Notes: generated by a model from the sequence alone, not told the origin. A stretch of 24,335 nt of DNA from Lachnospiraceae bacterium (GCA_009787745.1 WQST01000014.1:1-24335), one strand, 5' to 3'. Counted from the first letter of the stretch, positions 1 to 7,801 are shown. Numbers and translations: made by a program.

Positions 1-797
1 GTGAAAAATCAATTTTGGCACAAAGAGCGCGGGATGCGGCCCGGAAAGCCCGCGATTTGACCAGAAGAAAAACGGCTTTGGATGGAATGAGTTTACCGGG
101 TAAATTAGCGGATTGTTCCGATAAAGACCCGAAGAATTGTGAAATTTATATCGTCGAGGGTGATTCGGCGGGCGGCAGTGCAAAGACGGCAAGAAGCCGT
201 GCGACGCAAGCTATTTTACCGCTTCGCGGTAAAATATTGAATGTTGAAAAATCAAGGCTTGACCGAATTTATGGAAATGCTGAAATTAAAGCAATGATTA
301 CGGCTTTTGGAACGGGTATTCATGACGATTTCGATATAGACAAGCTTCGCTACCACAAAATTATTATTATGACTGACGCTGATGTCGATGGTGCGCATAT
401 CTCTACTTTACTTTTGACATTTTTATACCGTTTTATGCCTGAACTAATTAAGAAAGGTTATATTTATTTAGCACAACCACCGCTTTATAAATTAGAAAAA
501 AATAAGAAAGTCTGGTATGCGTACAGTGATGAAGAACTAAATAAGATTCTTTCTGAAGTTGGGCGTGACCAGAATAATAAAATTCAGCGTTATAAAGGTT
601 TGGGGGAAATGAATGCGTCACAGCTTTGGGATACGACGATGGATCCTGAGAAAAGGGTACTGCTTAAGGTGACAATGAATGAAGAAGCGGAATCAGAAAT
701 AGACTTGACTTTTACGACATTAATGGGTGATAAGGTAGAACCGCGCCGTGAATTTATTGAAGAGAATGCGAAGTTTGTTAAGCATTTAGACATATAA
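1..797 (+). CDS. gyrB: DNA gyrase subunit B, C-terminal part (5' truncated by window edge)
   Basis: This is the C-terminal 264 residues of the ATPase subunit of DNA gyrase, which with GyrA introduces negative supercoils. The reading frame is open from base 3, so the gene continues off the left edge; the ATG at 15 is internal. The TOPRIM domain is clear: the EGDSAGG motif carries the catalytic glutamate, and the TDADVDGAH stretch supplies the metal-binding DxD acids. The GyrB-type tail follows, with QRYKGLGEMN and WDTTMDPEKR, ending FVKHLDI. The tail lacks the large insertion seen in enterobacterial GyrB. gyrA follows after 51 bases on the same strand, the usual arrangement. Assignment to gyrB rather than parE rests on the adjacent gyrA and on the tail sequence. 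Confidence 0.97.
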   Translation, partial: EKSILAQRARDAARKARDLTRRKTALDGMSLPGKLADCSDKDPKNCEIYIVEGDSAGGSAKTARSRATQAILPLRGKILNVEKSRLDRIYGNAEIKAMITAFGTGIHDDFDIDKLRYHKIIIMTDADVDGAHISTLLLTFLYRFMPELIKKGYIYLAQPPLYKLEKNKKVWYAYSDEELNKILSEVGRDQNNKIQRYKGLGEMNASQLWDTTMDPEKRVLLKVTMNEEAESEIDLTFTTLMGDKVEPRREFIEENAKFVKHLDI

Positions 798-834
798 TGA
801 CGTTAATCATTATATATCTCCCCCGGAGGAATCA
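792..834 (+). repeat. Palindromic element between gyrB and gyrA, related to the 42-43 bp repeat
   Basis: The gyrB stop codon lies inside a perfect 9-bp inverted repeat (792-800 paired with 807-815, six-base loop). It is followed by ATCTCCCCCGGAGG and then AATCAT. The same modules occur in the same order upstream of proS: an ATAATGA/TCATTAT inverted repeat, then ATCCCTCCGGAGG, then CATGAT. There a 19-base GCGC-rich segment separates the first two modules. I read this as a shorter relative of that element. It may act as an mRNA processing or pausing structure between gyrB and gyrA. The resemblance is visible by eye; the function is inference. Confidence 0.45.
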
Positions 835-848
835 TAAAAAGGAGATTT

Positions 849-3425
849 ATGGAAGATAATATTTTTGATGCACCACAGCATGATAAGGTAATAGAAGTTG
901 ATTTGCAAAAGACGATGGAAAATTCGTATATTGATTATGCGATGAGCGTTATTGCTTCGCGCGCCTTACCTGATGTCAGGGATGGTCTTAAACCGGTTCA
1001 AAGGCGGATTCTTCATGCGATGATTGAACTTAATAACGGGCCTGACAAGCCTCACCGTAAATGCGCCCGTATCGTCGGTGATACGATGGGTAAATATCAC
1101 CCGCATGGCGACAGTTCTATTTATGGTGCAATGGTTAATATGACACAGCCATGGTCTACCCGTTATCCGCTTGTTGACGGTCATGGTAACTTTGGTTCGG
1201 TTGACGGCGACGGTGCGGCGGCCATGCGTTACACCGAAGCGCGTTTATCGAAAATATCAATGGAACTTTTGGCTGATATCAATAAAGATACTGTCGATTT
1301 TTCACCTAACTTTGATGAAACAGAAAAAGAGCCGACTGTTTTACCTGCGCGTTATCCTAATCTTTTGGTTAATGGGACAACGGGTATTGCCGTCGGGATG
1401 GCGACTAATATTCCGCCGCATAATTTACGGGAAATTATCGATGCTGTTGTAAAAATTATCGATAATCATATTATTGATGAGCGGGAAACAGATTTAGAAG
1501 AGGTTATGGATATTGTCACCGCACCTGATTTTCCGACGGGCGGCGTTATTCTCGGAACAAGGGGAAGTGAAGAAGCTTATCGTACCGGGCGGGGGAAAGT
1601 CAGGGTAAGAGCGGTAACGGATATCGAAACACTTAGCAACGGAAAAAATCAGATCATCGTATCAGAACTTCCGTATATGGTCAACAAGGCTAACTTACTG
1701 CTAAAGATAGCAGAACTTGTTAAACTTAAGAAGATTGACGGAATTACCGACTTACGCGATGAATCAGACCGTGACGGAATGCGGATTGTTATTGAGCTTA
1801 GGCGTGACGCCAATGCCAATGTAATTTTGAATCAGCTTTATAAACATACACAAATGCAAGATACCTTTGGAATTATTATGCTTGCTTTAGTTAATAATGA
1901 GCCGAAAGTACTAAATCTTCTTGATATGCTTCGTCACTATTTGACTCATCAGGAAGAGGTTGTTACCAGAAGAACACAATATGATTTGAATAAAGCAAGG
2001 GAACGTGACCATATTATTCAAGGTTTGCTCATCGCTTTAGATAATATTGATGAAGTAATTAAGATTATCCGTTCAAGCAGAACGACCGCCGAAGCGAAAG
2101 AAAGATTAATGGAACGCTTTAATCTTTCTGATATGCAGTCACAGGCGATTGTTGATATGCGTCTTCGGGCTTTGACAGGCTTGGAAAGAGAAAAACTTGA
2201 AAATGAGCATCAGGAATTACTGCTAAAAATCGCGGAATTAGAAGCGATTTTAGGCGACCGGAAGATTTTGTTGCGTGTTATTCGCGAAGAAATCATGATA
2301 ATTAAGACGAAATTCGGCGATGAACGCCGTAGTCAGATTGGTTTCGATGAATTCGATATTTCGATGGAGGATATGATTCCGCGCGATAATACGATTATTG
2401 CGATGACCAGCCTCGGTTATATCAAGCGAATGACGATTGATAATTTCCAACCGCAGAATCGCGGCGGAAAAGGTATCAAGGGGATGTCAACGATTGAAGA
2501 TGATTATATTGATGATTTACTTATGACGACAACCCACGATTTCATTATGTTCTTTACGAATCATGGCCGGGTTTATCGTCTGAAAGCGTATGAAATACCT
2601 GAATCAAGCCGTACTGCCAGAGGAACGGCGATTATTAATCTATTACAGCTTAACCCTGATGAAAATATTACGGCGATTATTCCGATCAAGGATTATGAAC
2701 ATTCTAAGAATTTGTTCATGATTACGAAAAAGGGGATTGCTAAGAAAACTCATATCATGGAGTATAGCAATGTTCGTAAAAATGGTCTGATTGCGATTAA
2801 CTTACGTGATGATGATGAGTTGATTGAGGTTAAAATTACTGATCAGGATACGGAAATATTCTTAGTCACTAAGTACGGAATGTGTATTCGCTTCAAAGAA
2901 ACAGATGTCAGGTCAACAGGCCGTTCATCAATGGGTGTTATCGGGATGAATTTAAGCGACGGTGATGAAATTGTTGGTATGCAGCTTGACCATCAGGGCG
3001 ATTCATTGTTGATAGTTTCTGAACGCGGGATGGGTAAGCGGACTTATTTACAGGAGTTCAATATCCAAAAGCGCGGCGGAAAAGGCGTTAAATGCTACAA
3101 AGTGGTTGATAAAACAGGGTATGTCCTTGGCGTCAAAGCGGTTAATGACGGTCATGAAATTTTAATGATAACAACAGGCGGAACGATGATTCAGCTTCGG
3201 ATGGAAGACATATCGACTCTTGGGCGAATTACTTCAGGCGTCAAGCTGATAAATTTAAACGACGATGTTACTGTTGCAAGGATTGCCAAAGTTCGCGAAA
3301 AAGTTTCGGATGGAAATAAAGAATATGAGAATTTAGACGAAGCGATGGAAGAAATTCCCGAAGAAGAGCGGAATAAAATTATGCCCGAGGAAGAATTGAC
3401 GCTTCCTGTGGAGAATGATGACTAA
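849..3425 (+). CDS. gyrA: DNA gyrase subunit A
   Basis: The breakage-reunion subunit of DNA gyrase, 858 residues, a normal full length. The AAAMRYTEARL motif places the catalytic tyrosine at Tyr128. The C-terminal wrapping domain carries a GyrA-box-like QNRGGKG near residue 536 and a related KRGGKG near 741, then an acidic tail (MEEIPEEERNK, MPEEELTL), which favours GyrA over ParC. The start is the ATG preceded by AAGGAG five bases upstream. In the quinolone-resistance-determining stretch, HPHGDSSIYGAMVNM, the residue matching E. coli Asp87 is Gly93, and the one matching Arg91 appears to be Asn97. It is probably co-transcribed with gyrB; the methyltransferase gene follows after 26 bases. Confidence 0.97.
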   Translation: MEDNIFDAPQHDKVIEVDLQKTMENSYIDYAMSVIASRALPDVRDGLKPVQRRILHAMIELNNGPDKPHRKCARIVGDTMGKYHPHGDSSIYGAMVNMTQPWSTRYPLVDGHGNFGSVDGDGAAAMRYTEARLSKISMELLADINKDTVDFSPNFDETEKEPTVLPARYPNLLVNGTTGIAVGMATNIPPHNLREIIDAVVKIIDNHIIDERETDLEEVMDIVTAPDFPTGGVILGTRGSEEAYRTGRGKVRVRAVTDIETLSNGKNQIIVSELPYMVNKANLLLKIAELVKLKKIDGITDLRDESDRDGMRIVIELRRDANANVILNQLYKHTQMQDTFGIIMLALVNNEPKVLNLLDMLRHYLTHQEEVVTRRTQYDLNKARERDHIIQGLLIALDNIDEVIKIIRSSRTTAEAKERLMERFNLSDMQSQAIVDMRLRALTGLEREKLENEHQELLLKIAELEAILGDRKILLRVIREEIMIIKTKFGDERRSQIGFDEFDISMEDMIPRDNTIIAMTSLGYIKRMTIDNFQPQNRGGKGIKGMSTIEDDYIDDLLMTTTHDFIMFFTNHGRVYRLKAYEIPESSRTARGTAIINLLQLNPDENITAIIPIKDYEHSKNLFMITKKGIAKKTHIMEYSNVRKNGLIAINLRDDDELIEVKITDQDTEIFLVTKYGMCIRFKETDVRSTGRSSMGVIGMNLSDGDEIVGMQLDHQGDSLLIVSERGMGKRTYLQEFNIQKRGGKGVKCYKVVDKTGYVLGVKAVNDGHEILMITTGGTMIQLRMEDISTLGRITSGVKLINLNDDVTVARIAKVREKVSDGNKEYENLDEAMEEIPEEERNKIMPEEELTLPVENDD

Positions 3426-3451
3426 TTTGCAAGAAAAATATAATATTATGA

Positions 3452-3934
3452 ATGATAAAAACCAAAATGAAACGACATACTAAAGAGATAAACAGCCCTA
3501 TCGGTATATTGACTATATCAGTCAATGAGAAAGCGGTTATTGGCTTAGGTTTTGGTAGTTTAAATTTTTCAGATGCTGAGTATGAGACGGTTAATGATGG
3601 TCTGATGAATGAAACAATTTATCAGGTAGAAGAGTATTTTAGAGGGCGCCTTAAGAATTTTGATTTACCGCTTGAACCATATGGCACGGAGTTTCAGAAA
3701 AAGGTGTGGGCAAGCCTGCAAATGATTCCGTATGGCGAAACTAGGAGCTATCGTGATATCGCGCTGATGTGTGATTGTCCGAAGGGTTACAGGGCTGTTG
3801 GAATGGCTAATAACCGCAATCCCATTGCGGTTATTATTCCGTGTCATAGGGTTATCGGCGCGGACGGAAGTTTGACGGGTTTCGGCGGGGGGCTTGAAAG
3901 TAAAGAATTTTTGCTTGGGTTAGAAAAGAACTAA
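3452..3934 (+). CDS. ogt: Methylated-DNA--[protein]-cysteine S-methyltransferase (Ogt/MGMT)
   Basis: A suicide repair protein that moves the alkyl group from O6-alkylguanine (or O4-alkylthymine) to its own cysteine. The 160-residue length is usual for Ogt. The active-site motif IIPCHRVIG is present with Cys131, and the arginine-finger region RAVGMANNRNP (Arg114) and helix-turn-helix segment PYGETRSYRDIA lie before it. The C-terminal GFGGGLESKEFLL matches the family. The start is uncertain: ATG 3452 has no good ribosome binding site, and an in-frame ATG at 3467 is an alternative. It follows gyrA by 26 bases, so read-through from the gyrase operon is likely. Its stop overlaps the stop of the convergent exonuclease III gene by three bases. 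Confidence 0.95.
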   Translation: MIKTKMKRHTKEINSPIGILTISVNEKAVIGLGFGSLNFSDAEYETVNDGLMNETIYQVEEYFRGRLKNFDLPLEPYGTEFQKKVWASLQMIPYGETRSYRDIALMCDCPKGYRAVGMANNRNPIAVIIPCHRVIGADGSLTGFGGGLESKEFLLGLEKN

Positions 3935-4686
3935 TCCTTCAATTTCAGACCGACAGGGCAATGGTCGGAGCCTTGGATGTCTTTGTATATCATCGTGTCA
4001 GCTATGCGGCCTTTAAGTGCCGCAGATACAATGAAATAGTCAATCCGCCACCCGATATTCCGCTCTCTGGCTTTGGCAAAGTATGACCACCAGGTATAAG
4101 CTCCCTCTAAATCAGGATTAATATAGCGGAATGTATCAACAAAACCATTATCCAGTAAATTAGTAAATTTCTCGCGTTCTTCGTCGGTAAATCCTGCGTT
4201 ACGGCGATTTGATTTAGGATTTTTTAGGTCAATTTCTTTATGTGCGACATTCAGATCGCCGCAAAAAATTACAGGTTTCTTTTGCTCGAGGCTTTTTAGG
4301 TAATTTAGAAAAGCAATTTCCCATGTCATGCGGTAATCGAGACGTAAGAGTTCGCGTTTTGAGTTTGGAGTATAGATGGTGACGATATAGAAATCATCCA
4401 TTTCCAGGGTAATAACGCGGCCTTCTTGGTCATGTTCGGCGATGCCAATTCCGTACCGTACACTTAACGGTTCTTTTTTTGAAAAAATCGCGGTTCCCGA
4501 GTATCCTTTTTTGACGGCATAATTCCAATACATATGATATCCGCTAAGTTCAAGGTTTATTTGATTAGCTTGTATTTTTGTTTCTTGCAGACAGAAGATA
4601 TCGGCGTCCGCTTGATTAAAAAAATCTAAGAAACCCTTCTCTTTACAGGCACGTATGCCATTTACATTCCATGAGATTAATTTCAT
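3931..4686 (-). CDS. xth: Exodeoxyribonuclease III / AP endonuclease (ExoA/Xth)
   Basis: An abasic-site endonuclease of the exonuclease III family, acting in base excision repair. The 251-residue chain has all the family motifs: LISWNVNGIRA at the N-terminus (metal-binding Asn7), FCLQETKIQ with Glu35, YSGTAIFSKKEP, TIYTPNSK, FCGDLNVAHKEIDL with the catalytic Asp/Asn pair, and the terminal GSDHCPVGL with the Asp-His pair. I chose the ATG at 4686 because the protein then begins MKLISWN as usual and an AAAGGA site lies eight bases upstream; an in-frame ATG at 4722 would add 12 unlikely residues. The gene is convergent with the alkyltransferase gene, with stop codons overlapping, so two DNA repair genes meet tail to tail with no room for a terminator between them. 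Confidence 0.96.
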   Translation of the reverse strand: MKLISWNVNGIRACKEKGFLDFFNQADADIFCLQETKIQANQINLELSGYHMYWNYAVKKGYSGTAIFSKKEPLSVRYGIGIAEHDQEGRVITLEMDDFYIVTIYTPNSKRELLRLDYRMTWEIAFLNYLKSLEQKKPVIFCGDLNVAHKEIDLKNPKSNRRNAGFTDEEREKFTNLLDNGFVDTFRYINPDLEGAYTWWSYFAKARERNIGWRIDYFIVSAALKGRIADTMIYKDIQGSDHCPVGLKLKD

Positions 4687-4754
4687 TATGTATGTCCTTT
4701 CTTTTGTGGTTAGATTGTCCAAAATTTGGTAATAATACGTTTGGAGGTATTTTT

Positions 4755-4907
4755 ATGAGAAAAATTGCGTTCATCTTAGCACTTATTTTGACTATGATTT
4801 GGCTATCAGGTTGTAATAACCGCAGTAATCCGACATTCAAGGAAAGTGAAATGGCGAAGGTTGACAGTCAAATACAAAATTCCTCAAATAAATCAATAAT
4901 CATCTGA
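4755..4907 (+). CDS. Very short lipoprotein, possibly a truncated gene
   Basis: A 50-residue reading frame starts at an ATG with a GGAGG site eight bases upstream. The first 23 residues form a convincing lipoprotein signal: MRKIAF, a hydrophobic stretch and the lipobox LSGC, followed by a polar segment rich in Asn, Ser and Lys. After the lipidated cysteine only about 27 residues remain. The last 40 bases lie antisense to the 3' end of murG, so the C-terminus is read from DNA that also encodes MurG. It may be a genuine mini-lipoprotein or the stump of a longer lipoprotein cut when murG became adjacent. The good ribosome binding site and lipobox support expression; the role is unknown. Confidence 0.5.
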   Translation: MRKIAFILALILTMIWLSGCNNRSNPTFKESEMAKVDSQIQNSSNKSIII

Positions 4908-5947
4908 ATCGAATTCATTTGATTGCTTTTACCCATTGCTTCGATATAATTCGACCGCGAAAAATGAAGTTCATGAATTTTATCGACTAAAAGTGAAACC
5001 GTTAAATCATCGTCATTAATCATCATACTAAAGCCTTGCGACTCGAATGACTTAGCATTTTGAATTTGATCGCCGCGGCTTCCCGCTGACAGCGGAATTA
5101 AAAGGTTCGGTTTTTTCAAGGCTAACAACTCACAAATTGAGTTGGCTCCCGCCCGTGAAATCACTAATTCAGCGATTGCAAGCAAATCTTTTAACTCTGC
5201 CTTTACATAATCGAACTGCTTATATCCTTTTAATGGTAAAAGCATATTATCAACTTTATCCTTACCGCAAATATGAATTATCTGGAAGTCGTCCAGAAGA
5301 TTCGGTAATGCTGCTCTTATTGTTTCATTTATTGAATTAGCGCCAAGGCTTCCGCCGATTACCATAATTACGGGTTTATTTGCGGTAAAATCACATAAAT
5401 CATATGCCGCGATTTTGTTGCCATGCCTGAGTTCGTTGCGGATGGGGGAGCCTGTCAGAATGGCTTTGCTATTATCAAGTAACTTAACTGTTTCAGGGAA
5501 GTTACAGCATACATAGGCGGCGGCGGAGATACACATCTTATTAGCCAGGCCCGGGGTCATATCCGATTCATGGATGACACAGGGGATTTTGAGGGCATGG
5601 GCGGCTCTGACGATGGGGACGCTGACAAATCCGCCTTTTGAAAAAACGACATTGGGTTTAATTGCTTGTAAATGTTTTTTTGCTTCGGTATAACCTTTAA
5701 TAACCCGAAATGGGTCAGTCAAATTCTTCAAGTCGAAATAACGGCGGAACTTGCCGACGGAGATTCCATAGTAGGGAATATTGAAATCGGTAATCAGTTT
5801 TTTCTCGATTCCATTATATGAACCAAGATAAGATATTTCATAATTTAGTTCACGTAATTTAGGCAGCAGGGCGATATTGGGTGTTACATGTCCTGCGGTA
5901 CCGCCGCCTGTAAGGACGATTTTCTTATTTTTCATTGATTTATCCAT
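4868..5947 (-). CDS. murG: MurG, lipid II-forming N-acetylglucosaminyltransferase
   Basis: It transfers GlcNAc from UDP-GlcNAc to lipid I to form lipid II on the inner face of the membrane. The 359-residue protein has the N-terminal glycine-rich loop LTGGGTAGHVTPN, the middle segment FSKGGFVSVP, IHESDMTPGLANK, the second glycine-rich loop MVIGGSLGANSIN, and the nucleotide-sugar motif SRAGANSICELLALKKPNLLIPL. This is typical of the GT28/GT-B fold. The start has AAAGG about nine bases upstream; an ATG four codons in is the alternative. The gene stands alone here, away from any other division or cell-wall gene. A possible minus-strand promoter, TCGACA (5987-5992) and TATGGG (5964-5969) with 17-base spacing, overlaps a Spo0A-box-like site. 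Confidence 0.95.
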   Translation of the reverse strand: MDKSMKNKKIVLTGGGTAGHVTPNIALLPKLRELNYEISYLGSYNGIEKKLITDFNIPYYGISVGKFRRYFDLKNLTDPFRVIKGYTEAKKHLQAIKPNVVFSKGGFVSVPIVRAAHALKIPCVIHESDMTPGLANKMCISAAAYVCCNFPETVKLLDNSKAILTGSPIRNELRHGNKIAAYDLCDFTANKPVIMVIGGSLGANSINETIRAALPNLLDDFQIIHICGKDKVDNMLLPLKGYKQFDYVKAELKDLLAIAELVISRAGANSICELLALKKPNLLIPLSAGSRGDQIQNAKSFESQGFSMMINDDDLTVSLLVDKIHELHFSRSNYIEAMGKSNQMNSIQMIIDLFEEFCI

Positions 5948-5985
5948 TTCGGTTTACCTTTATCCCATACTTTTCGTGCGGCTTT

Positions 5986-5994
5986 TTGTCGAAA
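5986..5994 (+). promoter_or_regulatory. Spo0A-box-like site in the murG upstream region
   Basis: The sequence TTTTGTCGAAAAA contains TGTCGAA, an exact match to the 0A-box core TGNCGAA with the flanking T and A bases often seen in Bacillus sites. It lies between the divergent murG and 6093 genes and overlaps the possible -35 of murG. A seven-base match in AT-rich DNA can occur by chance, and no other member of a Spo0A regulon is visible here. Confidence 0.3.
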
Positions 5995-6023
5995 AACAAT
6001 GATGCTTTATGCCTCTTAACATA

Positions 6024-6052
6024 TTGTGATGAAATAATTTTTTTTTTATAAT
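6024..6052 (+). promoter_or_regulatory. Sigma-A-type promoter for the gene at 6093
   Basis: TTGTGA at 6024-6029 and TATAAT at 6047-6052 are separated by exactly 17 bases. The spacer ends in a long T run. Transcription would start near 6059, giving a short leader of about 34 bases containing the GAAAGGCAAGG ribosome binding site of the membrane protein gene. Confidence 0.65.
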
Positions 6053-6092
6053 AAATATAACTTAAACTACATAGAAAGGCAAGGTTATTATA

Positions 6093-6782
6093 ATGTTTCT
6101 GATACTGCTTGAAAATATACTATTGACACTTGTTATTATTGCCTTAATGATTCTCAGCATTGCCGGGCAGATAATGATCGGCTCACTTTATCAAAAACTG
6201 ATAAGTGAAGCCGACAATCTATCTACTACAGAAAATAAGTACTTAAAGTTATGCAAATTGAAATTTCAGAATTGCTATCAGCTTAACGGAAGCATTCCCA
6301 ACATTTCTGTCTTTGTGGATAAATTCATTAGCCGTTTGGTTATTTTTCGGATTTCTCTGGATGGAATCAGGCGTATCTCATCACAGCTTATGATGCTGGC
6401 AGTTTTTACTTGCGGTGTTGGGGCATGTATTGGTATTATTAATGGTGAAGTAATGCTTCGCCTGTTGCCGTATTATGTTATGGCGATCGTTGGTCTGTAC
6501 ATATATTTTTCAGTCGCCGCTTTTGTTGATATCCCGAGCCGCCGGGAAACGTTAAAAATAAATTTGATGGACTACCTGGAGAATCATTTACTGTCACGGC
6601 TTAAAAACAATCTGTCTGATGAAGATAGTACTGAAAAACTACCTGCCGCTTCCCGCCAAAAAGAGGATGAGATAAAGCAAATTATTGAACCTATCCCGAT
6701 AAAAGCGGATGAAGTAAAGTCGATTGCTTCTCAATTTTCAGATGATGAAATCGAAGAATTATTGCAGGAGCTAATCGTTTAA
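6093..6782 (+). CDS. Unknown membrane protein with charged C-terminal tail
   Basis: I do not recognise this 229-residue protein. Three hydrophobic segments are visible, about residues 3-28, 97-117 and 122-146. Residues 30-95 form a polar stretch between the first two (LYQKLISEADNLSTTENKYL, CYQLNGSIPN). After the third segment, PSRRETLKINLMDYLENHLLSRLKNN leads to a charged, probably cytoplasmic tail ending FSDDEIEELLQELIV, which looks like a short amphipathic acidic helix. The start has a GAAAGGCAAGG site and its own promoter at 6024-6052. It is followed by 159 bases without a gene, so it is probably monocistronic. The family is likely narrow and clostridial; no enzymatic motif is visible. Confidence 0.8.
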   Translation: MFLILLENILLTLVIIALMILSIAGQIMIGSLYQKLISEADNLSTTENKYLKLCKLKFQNCYQLNGSIPNISVFVDKFISRLVIFRISLDGIRRISSQLMMLAVFTCGVGACIGIINGEVMLRLLPYYVMAIVGLYIYFSVAAFVDIPSRRETLKINLMDYLENHLLSRLKNNLSDEDSTEKLPAASRQKEDEIKQIIEPIPIKADEVKSIASQFSDDEIEELLQELIV

Positions 6783-6941
6783 TCAAGCGGGCGGTTTAAT
6801 AATTTTATGTGAAATATATACAAATTATGCATAGAAAACAGTAATTATATATGTAAATAGTAACGATGAAATTGCCTTTTTCTTGAAAATGTGCCGATAA
6901 AGATTTAAAGTAAAATTAGCACACGGAAAGGAGGAGGGGTT

Positions 6942-7109
6942 ATGAAAAATCAATCTATGCAAAATATAAAAAAAGAAATTAAAACCGCATCATCTTTACT
7001 TATTTGTCAACAACGCATGATTGAGGAGTTAATAGCAAATAACAATAACCTAAGCAATGTTCCTAAAAAGGACAAATATCTACAGGTAAATTTTAATTTA
7101 TTTTATTAA
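6942..7109 (+). CDS. Unknown 55-residue protein with a very strong ribosome binding site
   Basis: An ATG preceded by AAAGGAGGAGGGG opens a 55-codon frame: MKNQSMQNIKKEIK, then TASSLLICQQRMIEELIANN, a run of four asparagines, and an end in VNFNLFY. The first 35 residues could form an amphipathic helix or short coiled coil with one cysteine (Cys22); the remainder is polar with an aromatic tail. There is no signal peptide or membrane segment. The size and helical character recall Spo0E-type phosphatases, but the family motif SxxLD is absent, so I do not assign that function. It lies 67 bases upstream of mntP on the same strand. Coding status rests mainly on the exceptional Shine-Dalgarno sequence. 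Confidence 0.6.
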   Translation: MKNQSMQNIKKEIKTASSLLICQQRMIEELIANNNNLSNVPKKDKYLQVNFNLFY

Positions 7110-7124
7110 TACTTGATTTTAATA

Positions 7125-7138
7125 TAGGATCGATCCTA
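7125..7138. promoter_or_regulatory. Perfect 14-bp palindrome upstream of mntP (candidate operator)
   Basis: TAGGATCGATCCTA is its own reverse complement and lies 39 bases before the mntP start, within the only 67 bases between the small gene and mntP. TTGATT at 7113-7118 just upstream could serve as a -35. Placement and symmetry suggest a dimeric repressor site, and a metal-responsive regulator would suit an exporter; this is inference. No yybP-ykoY manganese riboswitch fits in the 67 bases. Confidence 0.4.
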
Positions 7139-7176
7139 ATTAAACCATACTATGGGTAATATACAAAAGGAGAAAC

Positions 7177-7797
7177 ATGGGGCTAATTGAATTACTGATT
7201 TTGGCTATTGGCTTATCAATGGATGCTTTTGCCGTTGCTATTTGCATTGGCTTAAATATGAAAACAGCATCTTTTAATAAGTCGTTTATTGTCGGTCTTT
7301 ATTTTGGTATTTTTCAGGCGGCTATGCCTTTAATAGGATATTTTGTCGCTTCATTATTTGCGCAAAGTATTATTGCATATGACCATTGGATTGCTTTTGG
7401 TTTGCTAAGTTTTCTGGGAATCCGAATGATCATTGGTAGCCTTAAAAAAGAAGGTTGCACCGATAGAGATTGCCCTGACGATTTAATTTGTAATGACCGA
7501 GCCTGCCCTGACGGTGAACCGCCCAAAAATAAAGAAAATTCTTTAAAACCAAAGGAAATGCTTCCCCTTGCTATCGCAACCAGTATCGATGCAATGGCGG
7601 TTGGCGTATCGTTTGCATTTCTACAAGTAAGAATCATTCCCGCAATCACATTTATCGGCGTTACGACGCTTATCCTATCTGTCGCCGGGGTAAAAATCGG
7701 AAATATCTTTGGCAAAAAACTTAAATCAAAAGCAGAGTTCGCAGGAGGTGCTATTTTGGTCTTAATAGGTATCAAAATATTAATCGAGCATCTATAA
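7177..7797 (+). CDS. mntP: MntP-family manganese efflux pump with Cys-rich loop
   Basis: A polytopic membrane protein predicted to export Mn2+, 206 residues, slightly longer than most MntP proteins. The two half-repeats of the family are clear: LSMDAFAVAICIGLNM (Asp16) and ATSIDAMAVGVSFAFL (Asp138), each carrying the acidic residue needed for transport in the known family. Six membrane segments can be placed. The extra length is a loop at about residues 92-122 with Cys94, Cys99, Cys105 and Cys110, built from an 11-residue near-repeat (DRDCPDD, NDRACPDG). This may bind metal. A GGAG site precedes the ATG and a 14-bp palindrome lies upstream. The gene is convergent with glgB, the stop codons being four bases apart. 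Confidence 0.92.
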   Translation: MGLIELLILAIGLSMDAFAVAICIGLNMKTASFNKSFIVGLYFGIFQAAMPLIGYFVASLFAQSIIAYDHWIAFGLLSFLGIRMIIGSLKKEGCTDRDCPDDLICNDRACPDGEPPKNKENSLKPKEMLPLAIATSIDAMAVGVSFAFLQVRIIPAITFIGVTTLILSVAGVKIGNIFGKKLKSKAEFAGGAILVLIGIKILIEHL

Positions 7798-7801
7798 ATG
7801 G

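Noticed and set aside
1171..1452. Alternative-frame reading frame inside gyrA
   Set aside because: It overlaps the conserved catalytic domain of gyrA entirely and has no ribosome site or recognisable product.
6942..7109. Spo0E-like phosphatase
   Set aside because: Size and helical character fit, but the SxxLD motif needed for the family is missing.
7110..7176. yybP-ykoY manganese riboswitch before mntP
   Set aside because: The gap is 67 bases, too short, and the conserved riboswitch segments are not seen.
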